Shown here one piece after another: positions 7,978 through 16,060 of a stretch of DNA of 64,000 nucleotides. Made by a program: the position numbers and the translations under genes. The DNA is taken from the NCBI RefSeq assembly GCF_028209395.1, contig NZ_JAQLDQ010000003.1, forward strand, positions 1 to 64,000. Reading direction: 5' to 3'. Each line of letters opens with the position of its first letter. The stretch's first letter is position 1. The notes under the pieces are model-generated. The model saw nothing but the letters and a program-made list of their open reading frames with translations. It did no database searches and was not told the DNA's origin. The DNA is from Collinsella aerofaciens. Its GTDB lineage: Bacteria > Actinomycetota > Coriobacteriia > Coriobacteriales > Coriobacteriaceae.

Positions 7978-8300
7978 TGATGAGGCGCCGACAGACTGCC
8001 GTGTATAGTCCTGGTGGGTGCGGGTGCGGCCTGCTGCTGCTTCCGGTTATTGCTGTGAGCATTGGCGTGATGTTTGCGCTTGCCGGGTTGGCAGCAGCGG
8101 CACTCGTGCTGTTGATTGTGACTATTGGCGTGACGATTTGGCTCTGCCGCAATCGCGAGCAACGCCGTGCCGACGGTAAAACCAATGTCGGCTGGGTCGT
8201 CTTCCTGATCATTGCGTACCCGCTGAGTGTCAGCTACCTGGTGTTCTTTGCCCTGTTGATGATCAGTGCCTTTACCGGGAAATCCGTCACGGTGGGTTGA
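7977..8300 (+). CDS. small membrane protein of unknown function
   Basis: About 107 residues with a short basic N-terminus, a long hydrophobic hairpin (about residues 18-57), a basic loop (CRNREQRR) and a second hydrophobic segment near residues 73-98. The start overlaps the stop of the amidohydrolase gene (GTGATGATGA junction), so it is probably co-translated with it. No family is recognised. Confidence 0.6.
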   Translation: MMRRRQTAVYSPGGCGCGLLLLPVIAVSIGVMFALAGLAAAALVLLIVTIGVTIWLCRNREQRRADGKTNVGWVVFLIIAYPLSVSYLVFFALLMISAFTGKSVTVG

Positions 8301-8405
8301 TGCGCTGCCAGCAGACGGTCGCGCAAAGTGCGTTTGCTCGGCGTTTGGATAACTGCATTGGCCGTTTACCGCAACCTTAGCTCTCAGCTAATGAATTCAA
8401 GTTTA

Positions 8406-8459
8406 ATCCTTCCTACGATGTGCTGTGTGCCGGCGCGGTAGCCGGATCGTAGGAAGGAT
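8406..8459 (+). promoter_or_regulatory. 14-bp inverted repeat that buries the ribosome site of the next gene
   Basis: ATCCTTCCTACGAT (8406-8419) and ATCGTAGGAAGGAT (8446-8459) are perfect inverted copies around a 26-base loop containing a GCCGG/CCGGC inner pair. The 3' arm contains the AGGAAGG that serves as ribosome site for ATG 8465. Folded mRNA would hide it. Confidence 0.6.
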
Positions 8460-8464
8460 GAATA

Positions 8465-8908
8465 ATGGCAAAAGAGGGAAAGAAGCCGATCGGCAAGATT
8501 GTCCTAGGCGTCATCGTGGTGCTGGTTATCGTCGGTGCCGTGGGCTCTATGGGTGGCAATTCAACCGATTCGTCTGCGAGCGATTCGGCAAAACCTGCCG
8601 AGGCGACACAGCAGGCTGAGGAGCAAAAAGAACCGCAAGAACCGTATACCATTGCTGATGAGGCTGAAGACACCTCCAATCAGTTTGCCTATAAGATCAC
8701 GGGCACGCTGACCAATAACACGGACAAGGAAAAGAGCTACATTCAGATTGAGTATGTTCTGTATGATGCCGATGGCAACCAGGTTGGAACGGCTCTTGCA
8801 AACACCAATCATCTGAAGGCGGGCGGCTCCTGGAAGTTCGAGGCGCTGGGTACAGTGTCTCCCGACCAGGTTGCTAGCTGGGAGCGTTCGGACGTAAGTG
8901 GTTTCTAG
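8465..8908 (+). CDS. membrane-anchored FxLYD-domain-like protein
   Basis: The 147-residue product has a basic N-terminus, one membrane segment (about residues 10-29), a Ser/Ala/Glu-rich low-complexity linker (about 30-60) and a C-terminal beta domain (about 65-147) with TGTLTNNTDKEKSYIQIEYVLYD, the pattern of FxLYD domains. Such proteins are anchored outside the membrane and their role is unknown. The ribosome site lies in a strong hairpin. Next gene begins 32 bp downstream. Confidence 0.6.
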   Translation: MAKEGKKPIGKIVLGVIVVLVIVGAVGSMGGNSTDSSASDSAKPAEATQQAEEQKEPQEPYTIADEAEDTSNQFAYKITGTLTNNTDKEKSYIQIEYVLYDADGNQVGTALANTNHLKAGGSWKFEALGTVSPDQVASWERSDVSGF

Positions 8909-8940
8909 CATGTTGCATGCACTGGGGGAGGTGAAGCCGT

Positions 8941-9363
8941 ATGCCCGATAAAAAGCTGACTGACGAGTTACTCAATGAGCTTCTCGACGCGCCAAACATC
9001 GATGGCTATATCAAGGAGCACGACTTTGCCACCCCGTCGCTTTCGGACTACCTGAAGCAGCTGCTGCAGGAAAAGGGCTTGGAGCGCTCGCGCGTGGTTC
9101 GTATGGCCGATCTCAATGAGACCTTTGGCTATCAGATCTTTACCGGTGCGCGTCATCCGAGTCGCAATAAGGTGCTGCAGATTGCCTTCGCCATGGCGCT
9201 AACGCTCAAGGAGACCAACCGCGCCTTGACGGCGGCGGGTGCCAACATCCTCAATTGTAAGGACCGCCGCGATGCGATTATCATCTTTTGTATCGATCGC
9301 GGGTGCAGCCTCCAAAAGGTCAACGAGGAGCTGTATCGCTTTGGCGAGGAGACGGTGAGTTAG
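8941..9363 (+). CDS. helix-turn-helix regulator paired with a Ser/Thr kinase
   Basis: This 140-residue cytoplasmic protein has an acidic N-terminus (about 1-35) and an XRE-like HTH at about residues 38-90 (LSDYLKQLLQEKGLERSRVV, then QIFTGARHPSRNKVLQIA). A C-terminal helical part contains the segment DRRDAIIIFCIDRG. I know this protein type as a frequent neighbour of membrane Ser/Thr kinases in gut bacteria, as here: the kinase starts about 100 bp downstream. It may be a kinase substrate or partner rather than a classical repressor (inference). GGGGAGG ribosome site. Confidence 0.65.
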   Translation: MPDKKLTDELLNELLDAPNIDGYIKEHDFATPSLSDYLKQLLQEKGLERSRVVRMADLNETFGYQIFTGARHPSRNKVLQIAFAMALTLKETNRALTAAGANILNCKDRRDAIIIFCIDRGCSLQKVNEELYRFGEETVS

Positions 9364-9461
9364 CGGTTGATATCTGAGCTGGCGGAGCTGCCGAACAACG
9401 ACGCAAACGAACGGGGCGCGGATGCCATGGGGTGTCTGCGCCCTGCGCTATGATGGAGGCT

Positions 9462-10841
9462 ATGGATACTCAGACCCCAACATATTCCGATGACGAGCTG
9501 ACCGCAGCGCTTGTCGAGCACCTGGCGTCGCTCGATCGCGACGACAGCTATCGCGTGGAGCGTGTACTTAAGCGCTCGTCCGTTGAAACAACCGAGCTCG
9601 TGTACTTTGAAGGAACCGGCGGTGGTTCGCTCGGCCCCTTTGTCCGTAAACGCATCGATGCTTCGGCTCAAATCGGAGGGGCATACGAGCGTCTATTTGC
9701 CGCTCAGCGGGCAGGCAGGCGTTTTGAGCACCTGCCCAGAATCGTCGATTGTCGTCGTGTGGGCGACGAGCTCAACGTGGTTATGGAATACATCGAAGGG
9801 GAGACACTCGGGGCGCTGGTGGACCGTCTGGGAGCCACCCCCGATTATGCGCGTGAATTGTATCCTGCCCTTTGCGACGCCGTGGGTGAGCTCCATGCCG
9901 GTTTTGCAATGGCGGGGGAGACGTCGGCGCCGGAGATCCATCGCGACCTCAAGCCGTCGAATATCATCGTGACAGGTGCCAACTATACGCCTAATGACGG
10001 CCTGACATTTTCATCGCTGGTGATTATCGACTTGGGGATCGCGCGCGTATGGCGCGATGGCGCCGATGCCGACACCGTCAAGTTTGGGACACGGCCCTAT
10101 GCGCCGCCCGAGCAGTATGGGTTTGGGCAGACGAGCGTGCGAAGCGACGTCTACGCACTTGGCGCCCTGTTGTTCTTCTGCTTGACGGGAGTCGACCCTA
10201 AGCCAGGGCTCGACATGCGCGAGCAATGCGAGGCGCGAGGCATTCCCACTTCACTTGCCGATGCCGTCTGCATGTCGATGGCGCTCGACCCGGCCAAGCG
10301 TTTTGCGAGTGCGGAAGCGTTGGGACGGGCGACGCGCGCGGCATACGATCTGAGTCGCCCCGTGCGGCCTTCTGCGCCTGCGCCTGTCCGTACTCCGGCC
10401 TCGGAGACGGCGTTGACGCCCCAAGGGCTCCAGAACCCCGCAGGGCTTCCTAGGCCTGCCGCCTCCGCTGCATGTGGTCTGCTCTCTCGCGTTCCGGAGT
10501 CTCTGGGGCGCATTTGGAATACGCTCGTCTGCTTCTCGCTGCTTGTGTTCTTTGCCGGAAGTCACTTTGCCGTCTTTCACCCCACCGGAGCAAACCAAAG
10601 CTACCCGACGTGGCTTCTCATAATCGAGTATTTTTTCTTTGTCGATGGCCTTATGGTGCTTATGCATTTTGCACTGCTCGATAAGCGCCGTCTTCGTCGG
10701 CGATTCGCATTGCTCGACAGCTATCGCGGCAAGAAGCTCGCGAAACTCTGGCTCAAGGCATTGGGTGTGCTGCTCCTATGCATGATCGTCATAGTTGCGG
10801 TTGCCAATGCGACCGGCGTCGTCGATACCTCCGCTACCTAA
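9462..10841 (+). CDS. membrane serine/threonine protein kinase
   Basis: About 459 residues. The N-terminal kinase domain (about 20-300) has the catalytic loop HRDLKPSN with Asp near residue 162, DLG in place of DFG, an APPEQ activation-segment end and RSDVYALG. The glycine loop is weak. A Pro/Ala linker (about 300-345) leads to a C-terminal region with about three membrane segments, so the kinase faces the cytoplasm without an obvious sensor domain. In-frame starts also exist at 9432, 9450 and 9453; GGAGG is only 2 bases from 9462, so the true start may be slightly upstream. It probably acts with the HTH protein before it. Confidence 0.85.
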   Translation: MDTQTPTYSDDELTAALVEHLASLDRDDSYRVERVLKRSSVETTELVYFEGTGGGSLGPFVRKRIDASAQIGGAYERLFAAQRAGRRFEHLPRIVDCRRVGDELNVVMEYIEGETLGALVDRLGATPDYARELYPALCDAVGELHAGFAMAGETSAPEIHRDLKPSNIIVTGANYTPNDGLTFSSLVIIDLGIARVWRDGADADTVKFGTRPYAPPEQYGFGQTSVRSDVYALGALLFFCLTGVDPKPGLDMREQCEARGIPTSLADAVCMSMALDPAKRFASAEALGRATRAAYDLSRPVRPSAPAPVRTPASETALTPQGLQNPAGLPRPAASAACGLLSRVPESLGRIWNTLVCFSLLVFFAGSHFAVFHPTGANQSYPTWLLIIEYFFFVDGLMVLMHFALLDKRRLRRRFALLDSYRGKKLAKLWLKALGVLLLCMIVIVAVANATGVVDTSAT

Positions 10842-10846
10842 AAGAA

Positions 10847-10867
10847 AAGGGCCCCATTGGGGCCCTT
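10847..10867. terminator. bidirectional terminator between convergent genes
   Basis: AAGGGCCCC and GGGGCCCTT pair around a short ATT loop, with A-rich and T-rich flanks. It separates the kinase gene (plus) from the secreted wall-enzyme gene (minus). Confidence 0.85.
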
Positions 10868-10878
10868 TGCAGTTGCAC

Positions 10879-12012
10879 TTAGATGCGGTTCATTTGAGCG
10901 GCGACTTTGTTGTACCAGTCCTGCCACGTGGGCGGGCAGTACTTTTTGGCCGCAGCCGGGGTAAGGGTGGAGCCGTAGTTGGCGCCCAGATAGGCAACGT
11001 GGGCGGAGATGCCCTCGCTCCAGCTGCCAAAGCTGCGCCAACCGCCGCCACGTGCACTCCAGCCCCAGGCGTTGTAAGAATTGGCGCAATAAGCACCCTT
11101 GGTGCTCTCGATGCAGGCGATGGCGGGGGACCAACGGGGGTCGACACCGGTATTCCAAGCGGCGACGGCAAAGTTATAGCCCTGGCCTGCCATGGGGGAG
11201 CCGGCGAGATAATTGTCGATGCGGCTCGTCCACTCATTAATGAACGAATCGTAATCGGAGCTACCGGTATTGGCGTTGTTCACCGTGGTGTCGATGGTGG
11301 TGTTGGCGTTGTTGGCCTGGCTGCTGGAATTGCTGCCGCTTACGCCCTCGCCCGAGAGCTTCTCGGCGGCAGCGGCCTTATCGGCCTCAAGCTTGGCAAG
11401 CTCGGCGGCATTTTCCTGCTCGGCTTTTGCCTGCGCCTCGCTGCGGAGCTGCTGGGCCTGCGCCAGCGCGTCCTCGGCGTTTTTCTGCTCTGCCTCAAGC
11501 TGAGACTTGGCCTGCTGGAGCTCAGCCTTGTTCTGCTCGAGTTCGGTTTGCATGTTATTGAGCTCTTCGATCTCGTCGACGCTCGAGCTCGTGATCTGGT
11601 TGGTGTATTTGCAGGTCGTGATGAACTCACCCAGGCTCTGTGCGTTGACCAGGAAGCTCACAATGGGATTGGTGCCCTTCTGATACTTGTACAGATCGCG
11701 CATGGCGGAGCTTGCCTTGGCCTGCTGCTCGGGAAGCTTGGCTTCGATTTCCTCGATGCTTGCCTCATTGGAGTCAATCTGCTTTTGCAGGTCATCGAGT
11801 TTGGTGCGGGCGTCGTTGTAGGCGCTCGTGGCGGCTTCGATCTTCTGCTGGGCTGCGGAAAGCTGGTCCTGCGTTGCCTGCGAGGCGGCATACGCCGCAA
11901 CGGGGGAGAGCATCGGCGTGGCCGTCAGCGCAACGGCGAGCGCGGCGCTCGTGATGATACGAGCCGGCGTCGACGCAATGAGCGCTGCGGTGCGATGATT
12001 CGAATGCTGCAT
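10879..12012 (-). CDS. secreted coiled-coil protein with C-terminal lysozyme-like domain
   Basis: About 377 residues. A signal peptide (basic start, hydrophobic core, AAYAASQA cleavage region) precedes a long coiled coil (about 45-225) rich in Glu, Gln, Ala and Lys, like the N-terminus of CwlO/PcsB-type wall hydrolases. A Ser/Asn/Thr linker leads to a C-terminal domain (about 275-377) with the segment FAVAAWNTGVDPRWSP and catalytic-type Glu in ACIESTKG, as in Lyz-like glycosidases. It probably acts on peptidoglycan during division. ATG 12012 has GAGGGA 5 bases upstream; a TTG 15 bases earlier has no such site. A motif in its leader recurs before mraZ. Confidence 0.75.
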   Translation of the reverse strand: MQHSNHRTAALIASTPARIITSAALAVALTATPMLSPVAAYAASQATQDQLSAAQQKIEAATSAYNDARTKLDDLQKQIDSNEASIEEIEAKLPEQQAKASSAMRDLYKYQKGTNPIVSFLVNAQSLGEFITTCKYTNQITSSSVDEIEELNNMQTELEQNKAELQQAKSQLEAEQKNAEDALAQAQQLRSEAQAKAEQENAAELAKLEADKAAAAEKLSGEGVSGSNSSSQANNANTTIDTTVNNANTGSSDYDSFINEWTSRIDNYLAGSPMAGQGYNFAVAAWNTGVDPRWSPAIACIESTKGAYCANSYNAWGWSARGGGWRSFGSWSEGISAHVAYLGANYGSTLTPAAAKKYCPPTWQDWYNKVAAQMNRI

Positions 12013-12068
12013 CCAGTCCCTCTGCAATCAATCGTAGGTTATGGTTCGAGGTGTATTCTACTACTGCT

Positions 12069-12121
12069 TTCGACCTCAACTTGAACCTTAAAGGTCCCAA
12101 AGGGTCAAGTTGAACTTGAGG
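12069..12121. promoter_or_regulatory. inverted pair of TCAACTTGA-type motifs upstream of the secreted wall enzyme
   Basis: CCTCAACTTGAACC at 12074 onward and CAAGTTGAACTTGAGG ending at 12121 are inverted relatives. The reverse complement of 12105-12121, CCTCAAGTTCAACTTGA, differs at one of 17 positions from 52870-52886 before mraZ. The rest of 12013-12246 holds no gene I can support. Confidence 0.4.
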
Positions 12122-12246
12122 CTTTGGCTTTGACCTGCAGTTATGATGAATTGTTGAGAAACCATAGAGTTCAACTTTAACGTTACGGCACCCTATTGCA
12201 ACGGGATTCTTGGCTGTAAAAGCTACTTCAACGTGGGATTTTGCAA

Positions 12247-12879
12247 CTACAGGGTTCCTTCGCGACGAGCCTGCTCAATCTCTTCGAGCGCCTCGGCGGG
12301 GGTGAACGAGCAAGTGCCGTCGCCGAGCTTGACCACCTGGATTTCGTCGCCGGTATGGACCTCTCCGCCCTTTAGCACCACGCCAAAAACGCCCTCGTGG
12401 GGAAAGATGCAGTCGCCAGCGAGATAGTAGATGGCACAGCGGGTGTGGCAGACCTTGCCGATCTGACTGATTTCGACCAGGACATCGTTGCCAATCTTGA
12501 GCTGCGTTCCCAGGGGGAGCGAGAGCAGGTTGATACCCTGGGTTGTGAAGTTCTCGCCAAAGTCGCCCTCGTGCACATCGAGCCCGCGCGCCTGCGCCGT
12601 CTGGATAGACTCTGCAGCTAAAAAGGAAACCTGGCGGTGCCAATGCCCGGCGTGCGCATCGGAGGCGAGGCCAAACTGCTCGATGACGGTGTCGTGCCCG
12701 TCGGCGACGGGTGACTTACGCGTGCCTTTGTGCTCCGACGTGTTGATTGAGACGATACGGGCAGGCCCGTTGTAAGCATCGTTTGCGGTGCGTAGGGGAG
12801 CTGTCGTCTGGGCACGATCTGCAAGTTCGCGCTTGGCGGCGTCAATGATGGGGTTGTTGATCGGATGAGCCTGGGGCAC
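12247..12879 (-). CDS. MOSC domain protein
   Basis: The 210-residue protein carries a MOSC domain (about residues 45-195): SINTSEHKGTRK, DAHAGHWHRQVSFL, GDFGENFTT and the Cys-bearing GKVCHTRC. MOSC domains bind molybdenum-cofactor or sulfur ligands in several enzymes; the substrate here is unknown. It stands alone, with the next genes in opposite direction, so context does not help. The first 40 residues lie outside the domain and the true start could be slightly downstream. Confidence 0.8.
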   Translation of the reverse strand: MPQAHPINNPIIDAAKRELADRAQTTAPLRTANDAYNGPARIVSINTSEHKGTRKSPVADGHDTVIEQFGLASDAHAGHWHRQVSFLAAESIQTAQARGLDVHEGDFGENFTTQGINLLSLPLGTQLKIGNDVLVEISQIGKVCHTRCAIYYLAGDCIFPHEGVFGVVLKGGEVHTGDEIQVVKLGDGTCSFTPAEALEEIEQARREGTL

Positions 12880-13099
12880 GGTGCACCTTTCGACGGGGCA
12901 GGCAACATGTTGAATCCTACAACAATGGTAGGTTCATTGCCCATTGTCGTACAACGGTGAGCGCCGTCCTCGTGCTGGACGATTACGTCGATTGTCATAG
13001 ATACGGTGGAGCTTTGGGCGCCGGCGGCTTGGCACGCTAAAATAAATCAGTTGCGCAAAGACCGCCCGTTGTGTGGGCAGTTCATGATAGGAAGTTTCC

Positions 13100-14356
13100 A
13101 TGGCATTGCAGTTTACAGAGCGCGAGTTCATTCCCGTGCTGCTCGGTGGCGACATCAACGCCTATTCGGTGGCGCGCGCCTTCTACGAGGAGTACCAGGT
13201 CAAGAGTCTGGTCTTTGGCAAGTACCAGACGGGTCCCGCGTACCGCAGCCAGATTATCGACTACACGCCCAACGTGGATATCGATACCATGTCCGTGATG
13301 CTCAAAACCGTCAACGGCATTGCCCAAGCGCATGCCGACAAGACGATTGTCCTTGTGGGTTGTGGCGACAACTATGTCGCCCTCGTGGCTCAAGCCAAAG
13401 ATGCTCATGAGCTGGCGGATAACATCGTCGCTCCCTACGCGCCCTACAGCATGCTCGAGCAGTGCCAGAAGAAGGAGATCTTCTACGAGCTGTGCGAGAA
13501 GCATGGCGTGCCCTATCCGCACACGTTTACCTTTACCAAGGCGATGCTCAATGCCCAGGGTGAGGCGCCTGCCGAAGTGCTCGACCAGATCGATTTTCCT
13601 TACCCGATGATTCTGAAGCCTTCTGATGGCATCATGTGGTGGCAGCATGAGTTCGAGGGCCAGAAGAAGGCCTATGAGATTGCCGACCGCGCCGAGCTGG
13701 AACAGGTCATCCGCGATTCGTATGCCAGCGGCTACACCGACGATCTGATCTTGCAGGATCGCGTGCCCGGCAACGACGAGTACATGCGCGTGCTCACCAG
13801 CTATTCCGACCGCAACGGTAAGGTCCGCATGATGTGCCTGGGCCATGTGCTGCTCGAGGAGCATCAGCCCCACGGTGTCGGCAACCATGCCTGTATCATT
13901 ACCGAGCCCAACGACGAGCTCATGGGCGGCGTGCGCAAGCTGCTCGAGGACCTTCACTTTGTGGGCTATTCCAACTTTGACGTTAAGTACGACGAGCGCG
14001 ATGGCTCGTTTAAGTTCTTCGATTTCAACACGCGCCAGGGTCGCAGCAACTACTACGTCACCAACAGCGGCTTTAACGTTGCCAAGTATGTGGTGGACGA
14101 GTATGTGTTCAACCGTCCGTTTGAGCCGGAGTTTGTGACGGCTCAGGACGAGGCCCTGTGGATGGTCGTCCCCATGGGCGTCGTCGACAAGTACGTCAAG
14201 GATCCCGAGCTGCGTGCTAAGGTGCATCGCCTGGACAAGGAAGGCAAGGGCGCCGACCCTTCGTTTATGAAGGGCGACTTTGTCTTTAACCGCTGGCTGC
14301 GCATGTGGCACACCAAGCTGCGCCACTTTAAGCTGTTCAAGACGTATTACAAGTAG
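13100..14356 (+). CDS. ATP-grasp carboxylate-amine ligase (D-aspartate ligase-like)
   Basis: The 418-residue protein has an N-terminal nucleotide-binding fold and a central ATP-grasp domain (about 125-330): PYPMILKPSDG supplies the ATP-binding Lys, followed by ILQDRV and the metal-binding end FFDFNTRQGRSNYY. The family includes enzymes that join D-Asp to the peptidoglycan side-chain Lys or Orn. An Asp/Glu racemase gene follows 84 bp downstream, which supports a role in making and attaching D-Asp for wall cross-bridges. That role is inference; other amide-forming reactions are possible. Start 13100 has AGGAAG upstream. Confidence 0.75.
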   Translation: MALQFTEREFIPVLLGGDINAYSVARAFYEEYQVKSLVFGKYQTGPAYRSQIIDYTPNVDIDTMSVMLKTVNGIAQAHADKTIVLVGCGDNYVALVAQAKDAHELADNIVAPYAPYSMLEQCQKKEIFYELCEKHGVPYPHTFTFTKAMLNAQGEAPAEVLDQIDFPYPMILKPSDGIMWWQHEFEGQKKAYEIADRAELEQVIRDSYASGYTDDLILQDRVPGNDEYMRVLTSYSDRNGKVRMMCLGHVLLEEHQPHGVGNHACIITEPNDELMGGVRKLLEDLHFVGYSNFDVKYDERDGSFKFFDFNTRQGRSNYYVTNSGFNVAKYVVDEYVFNRPFEPEFVTAQDEALWMVVPMGVVDKYVKDPELRAKVHRLDKEGKGADPSFMKGDFVFNRWLRMWHTKLRHFKLFKTYYK

Positions 14357-14440
14357 ATGAGCGCGGCGCCCGTCCGGTTTGCATCGGGCGGGCGCGGGTA
14401 TGATACGCGCAATTGCGCAAGCGTCACCAAGGAGGCGGCG

Positions 14441-15187
14441 ATGGAAAAGCTGGGAGTTATCGGCGGCATGGGCGCCGAGGCAACGTCGTATTACTACGAC
14501 CAGGTGGTGCGTCATACGGCTGCTGCCTGCGATCAGGAACATATCGACATGGTGGTACTCTCCAAGTCGACCATGCCCGACCGCACGCTGGCCATTAAGA
14601 CCGGCGAGCATGCCAAACTGCTGGCGACCATGAAAGAGTGCGCCCAGGCACTCGAGTCGCTGGGCTGTGCACACATTGCCATTCCCTGCAACACGTCACA
14701 CTACTTCTATGACCAGATCCAGTCGTTTACGAAGGTGCCGATTATCCACATGCCGCGTGAGTCGGTGCGCTATGCTCTGGCCGGTGCGGTGATGGGGGAG
14801 TGCGAGTTCGACCCCAACCTGAGTATGCCGGCCGAGCCGGTGCATAAGATCGGCATCATGGGCACCGACGGTACCGTGGGCGCGGGCGTCTACGGCCGCG
14901 AATGTAAGGCTGCGGGTGTTGAGGTTGTCTATCCCAGCGAGAAACGTCAGAACGATGTGATGTCGCTTATCTATGATGATGTGAAGGCCGGACGTGAGCC
15001 CGATATGGATAAGTTCGACCGCGTGATGTGGGAGTTCGCCCGTAGCGGCTGCGACCGCGTCATCCTGGCCTGCACGGAGCTCTCGGTGCTGCAGAAATAC
15101 CGCGAGATGCCCGAGATTACCCTCGACGCCATGGACGTCTTGGTGCGCGAATCCGTCATCCGCAGCGGCGCCCCCTACCGCCAATAG
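14441..15187 (+). CDS. aspartate/glutamate racemase family protein
   Basis: The 248-residue protein begins MEKLGVIGGMGAEAT, the N-terminal signature of the cofactor-independent Asp/Glu racemase superfamily. It has both expected catalytic cysteines, in IPCNTSHYF and LACTELS. AAGGAGG stands 5 bases before ATG 14441. It follows the ATP-grasp ligase on the same strand and is probably co-transcribed, which suggests aspartate racemisation for wall synthesis. Confidence 0.85.
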   Translation: MEKLGVIGGMGAEATSYYYDQVVRHTAAACDQEHIDMVVLSKSTMPDRTLAIKTGEHAKLLATMKECAQALESLGCAHIAIPCNTSHYFYDQIQSFTKVPIIHMPRESVRYALAGAVMGECEFDPNLSMPAEPVHKIGIMGTDGTVGAGVYGRECKAAGVEVVYPSEKRQNDVMSLIYDDVKAGREPDMDKFDRVMWEFARSGCDRVILACTELSVLQKYREMPEITLDAMDVLVRESVIRSGAPYRQ

Positions 15188-15198
15188 CCCTCGATCTG

Positions 15199-15224
15199 CC
15201 AAAAAGGGACAGGTTTATTTTTGG
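15199..15224 (+). repeat. REP-like hairpin, copy 1
   Basis: CCAAAAA and TTTTTGG enclose the loop GGGACAGGTTTA. A second hairpin at 47597-47629 has nearly the same loop with a different stem, the pattern of REP elements mobilised by RAYT transposases. Confidence 0.55.
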
Positions 15225-15247
15225 TAGGTATTATCTGGGGAAACAGT

Positions 15248-15285
15248 AAAGGCCTCGGCTCGTTTGGTGCGAGCCGAGGCCTTTT
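15248..15285. terminator. bidirectional terminator between racemase and ecfT genes
   Basis: AAAGGCCTCGGCTCG pairs with CGAGCCGAGGCCTTT across TTTGGTG. It serves the converging racemase (plus) and ECF transporter (minus) transcripts. Confidence 0.85.
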
Positions 15286-15313
15286 GCGTTGGGTGGTTGC
15301 TGTCGGTGGTGAA

Positions 15314-16060
15314 CTAGAACAGGAAGCCGATGGCGATGAGGGCGATGCTGACGATGAGCACGGCGATGTCCAGACCCTTGATGGGATAGCGCTTGTACGA
15401 GCTGGCGCGTGTGCGCAGATAGAAGCCGCGCTGTTCTGCCGCCAAGGCTGTGGCATCGGTCTTGCCCACGCTCGAGATGAGCAGTGGCACGCACAGTGGC
15501 AGCATGAGCTTAAGCTTCTTGATGGGGTTCTTGGTATCGTACTCGACGCCGCGTGCGGTCTGCGCCTCCATGATGGCATTCATCTCCTGACCAAACACCG
15601 GTACAAAGCGCAGCGCCGTGGTAAAGGTGAAGGCATAGCGATACGGCACATGCAGCACCTCGACGCAGGCGTTGGCAAGGTCGTTGAGCTTGGTCACCAT
15701 GAGCATGAGGATGAGTGGTAACGCCACACCCAGCAGGCGCAGGCAGGCCTTCGATCCTGTGATGAGGCCCGTGTCGGTGATAAAACCCCACACCACGTTG
15801 CCATCGCGCATAAAGGCCAGCTGGAGCATCAGCATGATAAGCGCGAGCGGAATCAGCAACTTGAGCAGCGAGAACAGACGGTCGACGACGCCGGCGTAAG
15901 CTCCCAGTGCGAGCGTGAGCGCCAGAAAGCCCAGCAGCGCCACGTAGGTGTCGGACAAAAAGATGCCGACGATGATGGCGGCGGCGAGGCCCAGTTTGAC
16001 GACGGGATTCAGGCGATGCAGCAGCGTATCGCCCGGCATGTAGTCGATGACGTTAACCAC
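15314..16060 (-). CDS. ecfT: ECF transporter transmembrane component EcfT
   Basis: About 248 residues with five or six membrane segments and the EcfT coupling motif region AQTARGVEYDT, plus a second Arg/Gly helix ALAAEQRGFYL; both contact the ATPases in EcfT proteins. It is the membrane scaffold linking the S component to the ATPase. The start is taken as GTG 16060, overlapping the ecfA stop at 16053 by 8 bases with AAGGAG upstream; the frame continues to an ATG at 16093 without a better ribosome site. Confidence 0.88.
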   Translation of the reverse strand: MVNVIDYMPGDTLLHRLNPVVKLGLAAAIIVGIFLSDTYVALLGFLALTLALGAYAGVVDRLFSLLKLLIPLALIMLMLQLAFMRDGNVVWGFITDTGLITGSKACLRLLGVALPLILMLMVTKLNDLANACVEVLHVPYRYAFTFTTALRFVPVFGQEMNAIMEAQTARGVEYDTKNPIKKLKLMLPLCVPLLISSVGKTDATALAAEQRGFYLRTRASSYKRYPIKGLDIAVLIVSIALIAIGFLF

